Below are positions 62,709 to 64,000 of a stretch of DNA of 64,000 bases, piece after piece. The stretch is from the NCBI GenBank assembly GCA_030678995.1, contig JAUXTQ010000051.1, forward strand, positions 42,642-106,641, given 5' to 3'. The notes below the pieces were generated by a model, which worked only from the letters and a program-made list of their open reading frames with translations, had not been told where the DNA came from and ran no database searches. Each line of letters begins with the position of its first letter. Positions within the stretch are counted from its first letter, which is position 1. A program made the position numbers and the translations under genes. This DNA comes from Caulobacter sp. (lineage in GTDB: Bacteria; Pseudomonadota; Alphaproteobacteria; Caulobacterales; Caulobacteraceae).

Positions 62709-63167
62709 ATGACGATTGGGAAATCTCTGGTCGCGGCGGGAATCTTGGCGCTCGGTGGCTGCAATTTGGCCAACGATGACATCTGCACCTCCCTGCCTCC
62801 TGTCGAGACCCGAATGCAGGCGAGCCTAGTTGCGAATGCACCCACCTCTGATCCTTCAGCGCGTGTTTTCGCCTCGATCACGGTGGCTGAATTCTGCATC
62901 CAGCAAACTGCACGCAAATTCGCGCCCGCCGACGATAGAGCTGACGTCGTTGCGAATGCCGTGGTCGCGCATTGCCACGAAGCTGTCAGCCGCGTTGTAG
63001 CGGCTCAGCGAGCCGCTGACCGTGCGAGCAACAATACGTCTCCGGTAGTGTCCTTTTCCAACGGCCGCATCACGACTTTGGAAGCCCGAACCTTTGGAGA
63101 AATGGAACAGCTTGCCTTGGCTCGGGTAGTTGAAGCTCGAGCAGGTCACTGCAAGGCGGCGAAGTAG
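62709..63167 (+). CDS. Predicted lipoprotein of unknown function
   Basis: A 152-aa product with a lipoprotein signal (VAAGILALGGC, Cys18). The mature part is helical, with cysteines in DDICTSLPP, AEFCIQQ, AHCHEAV and GHCKAA that could form two disulfides. Base composition is clearly lower in GC than all neighbours, and codon choice is less biased (AAT, TTG, GAA, GCA appear often), suggesting recent acquisition. It lies alone between the rpsI terminator and argC. Family not recognised. Confidence 0.65.
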   Translation: MTIGKSLVAAGILALGGCNLANDDICTSLPPVETRMQASLVANAPTSDPSARVFASITVAEFCIQQTARKFAPADDRADVVANAVVAHCHEAVSRVVAAQRAADRASNNTSPVVSFSNGRITTLEARTFGEMEQLALARVVEARAGHCKAAK

Positions 63168-63172
63168 CGACC

Positions 63173-64000
63173 ATGACCCACACCATCTTCATCGACGGCG
63201 AGGCCGGGACCACCGGGCTGGAGATCCGCGAGCGGCTGGAGGCGCGCGGGGATCTGGAGCTGATCCTGCTCGGCGACCGGCGGCGTGATGTGGCGGCGCG
63301 GCGCGAGGCGCTGAACGAGGCGGACGCGGTGATCCTGTGCCTGCCGGACGAGGCGGCGAAGGAAGCCGTGGCGATGATCGACAATCCCGGGGTGCGGGTG
63401 ATCGACGCCTCGACGGCGTTCCGGGTCGACCCGGACTGGACCTACGGCTTCGCCGAGATGGCCCATACGCCAGGAGAAATGGGGCAGGCGGAGCGTATCG
63501 CGGCGGCGACGCGGGTGTCGAACCCGGGCTGCTATCCAACGGGCTTTATCGGGCTGGTCCGCCCGCTGGTTTCGGCGGGGATCATTCCGGCGGGCTGGCC
63601 GGTGACGGTCAATGCGGTGTCGGGCTACTCCGGCGGCGGCAAGGCGATGATCGCGGAGTTCGAGGCGGCCCCGGGGTCAAGCCCCGGGGTGACGAAGCGC
63701 GAGGCGTACCGCGCCTACGGCCTGTCGCTGAAGCACAAACATGTGCCGGAGATGACGTTGCACACCGGACTGGAGCGGCCGGTGCTGTTCGCGCCGGCGG
63801 TGGGGGCCTACCGGCAGGGGATGCTGGTCGAGGTTCCGCTGCAACTGGCGGCCCTGCCGACGTCGCCGTCGGTCGAGGTGGTGCATGGGGCCTTGGCCGA
63901 GGCCTATGGGGACTGCCGGTTCGTCGAGGTGGCCGATCTGGAAGAGAGCGAGGCCATGACGGGGATCGATCCCGAGGGGCTGAACGGGACCAACCGGATG
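63173..64000 (+). CDS. argC: N-acetyl-gamma-glutamyl-phosphate reductase, type 2 (3' end missing)
   Basis: Third step of arginine synthesis. 276 codons are present, and the window ends before the stop. FIDGEAGTTGLEIRERLEAR (NADP motif), the catalytic Cys in SNPGCYPTGFIG (about residue 121), SGYSGGGKAMI and GLSLKHKHVPEM define the short, type-2 ArgC. Residues about 166-173 (PGSSPGVT) are encoded by a palindromic repeat (63669-63689) inserted in frame in the region between the GGGK and KHKH motifs. ATG is five bases after the lipoprotein stop. Confidence 0.92.
   Translation, partial: MTHTIFIDGEAGTTGLEIRERLEARGDLELILLGDRRRDVAARREALNEADAVILCLPDEAAKEAVAMIDNPGVRVIDASTAFRVDPDWTYGFAEMAHTPGEMGQAERIAAATRVSNPGCYPTGFIGLVRPLVSAGIIPAGWPVTVNAVSGYSGGGKAMIAEFEAAPGSSPGVTKREAYRAYGLSLKHKHVPEMTLHTGLERPVLFAPAVGAYRQGMLVEVPLQLAALPTSPSVEVVHGALAEAYGDCRFVEVADLEESEAMTGIDPEGLNGTNRM
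63669..63689. repeat. Palindromic repeat inside argC
   Basis: CCCCGGGG, TCAAG, CCCCGGGG. The same design (CCCCGGA-CTTGA-TCCGGGG) occurs intergenically at 8480-8498, with the loop on the opposite strand. Here it is translated in frame as part of ArgC. Confidence 0.7.

Overview
The window is 64 kb of very GC-rich DNA from an alphaproteobacterial chromosome. It most resembles Caulobacterales (Caulobacter, Phenylobacterium or Brevundimonas type); this placement comes from gene content and order and was not checked by search. Supporting signs are the rpoZ-spoT and pdxJ-acpS-lepB-rnc-era-recO order, a Shemin-pathway hemA, a CtaA/COX15 haem A synthase, a MucR-family regulator, DUF2842, the Bpt transferase, a K+-independent H+-pyrophosphatase and many 4-base stop/start overlaps. 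Gene density is about 90 percent. No gene-free stretch exceeds 300 bases. There is one tRNA (Pro, GGG) and no CRISPR array, prophage, plasmid origin or complete insertion sequence.

Layout. 1-4.9 kb: smpB tail, family-5 uracil-DNA glycosylase, a NYN-domain protein, folK, rpoZ and the (p)ppGpp synthetase/hydrolase. 4.9-8.4 kb: a minus-strand accessory operon (Nudix, GNAT, membrane-anchored ATP-grasp-like protein, YqcI/YcgG-family haem enzyme, DUF1989 urea-carboxylase-associated protein, small secreted protein); this is the best candidate for an undescribed pathway. 8.6-14.5 kb: pyrE-pdxJ-acpS-lepB-rnc, era, a SnoaL-like exported protein and recO. 14.7-22.4 kb: M24 peptidase plus 2OG-Fe oxygenase, parC, an exported serine hydrolase, lemA and an HtpX-like M48 protease. 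22.4-32.3 kb: Tat-exported phospholipase C, GNAT, membrane protein with divergent AraC regulator, bpt, motB, a beta-hydroxyacid dehydrogenase, small proteins, a MetX-like hydrolase and an ASCH protein. 32.5-37.1 kb: hybrid sensor kinase, GrpB, Mg-type hemB and a membrane protein. 37.2-42 kb: a valine-catabolism operon containing two tandem exported methyltransferase-fold proteins. 42-50.3 kb: hemA with a structured leader, a MucR homologue lacking the usual zinc histidines, and glyA-nrdR-ribD(C)-ribE-ribB-ribH-nusB-thiL. 50.3-64 kb: a FliL-like protein, hppA, bamE, CBP3 chaperone, DUF177-plsX-fabH-ihfA-merR, tRNA-Pro, small membrane proteins, ctaA, phoX, rplM-rpsI, a lower-GC lipoprotein and argC running off the end.

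Several pathways converge. hemA, hemB and ctaA supply haem, which the YcgG-type enzyme would need. The riboflavin operon looks incomplete for two activities, the RibD deaminase and GTP cyclohydrolase II. The acyl-CoA dehydrogenase, hydroxyisobutyryl-CoA hydrolase and mmsB form consecutive valine-degradation steps.

Intergenic spaces are seeded with at least five families of inverted-repeat elements. In places these supply a stop codon, a Shine-Dalgarno sequence or an in-frame peptide inside a gene. Functions are assigned from remembered family motifs; no database search was possible.
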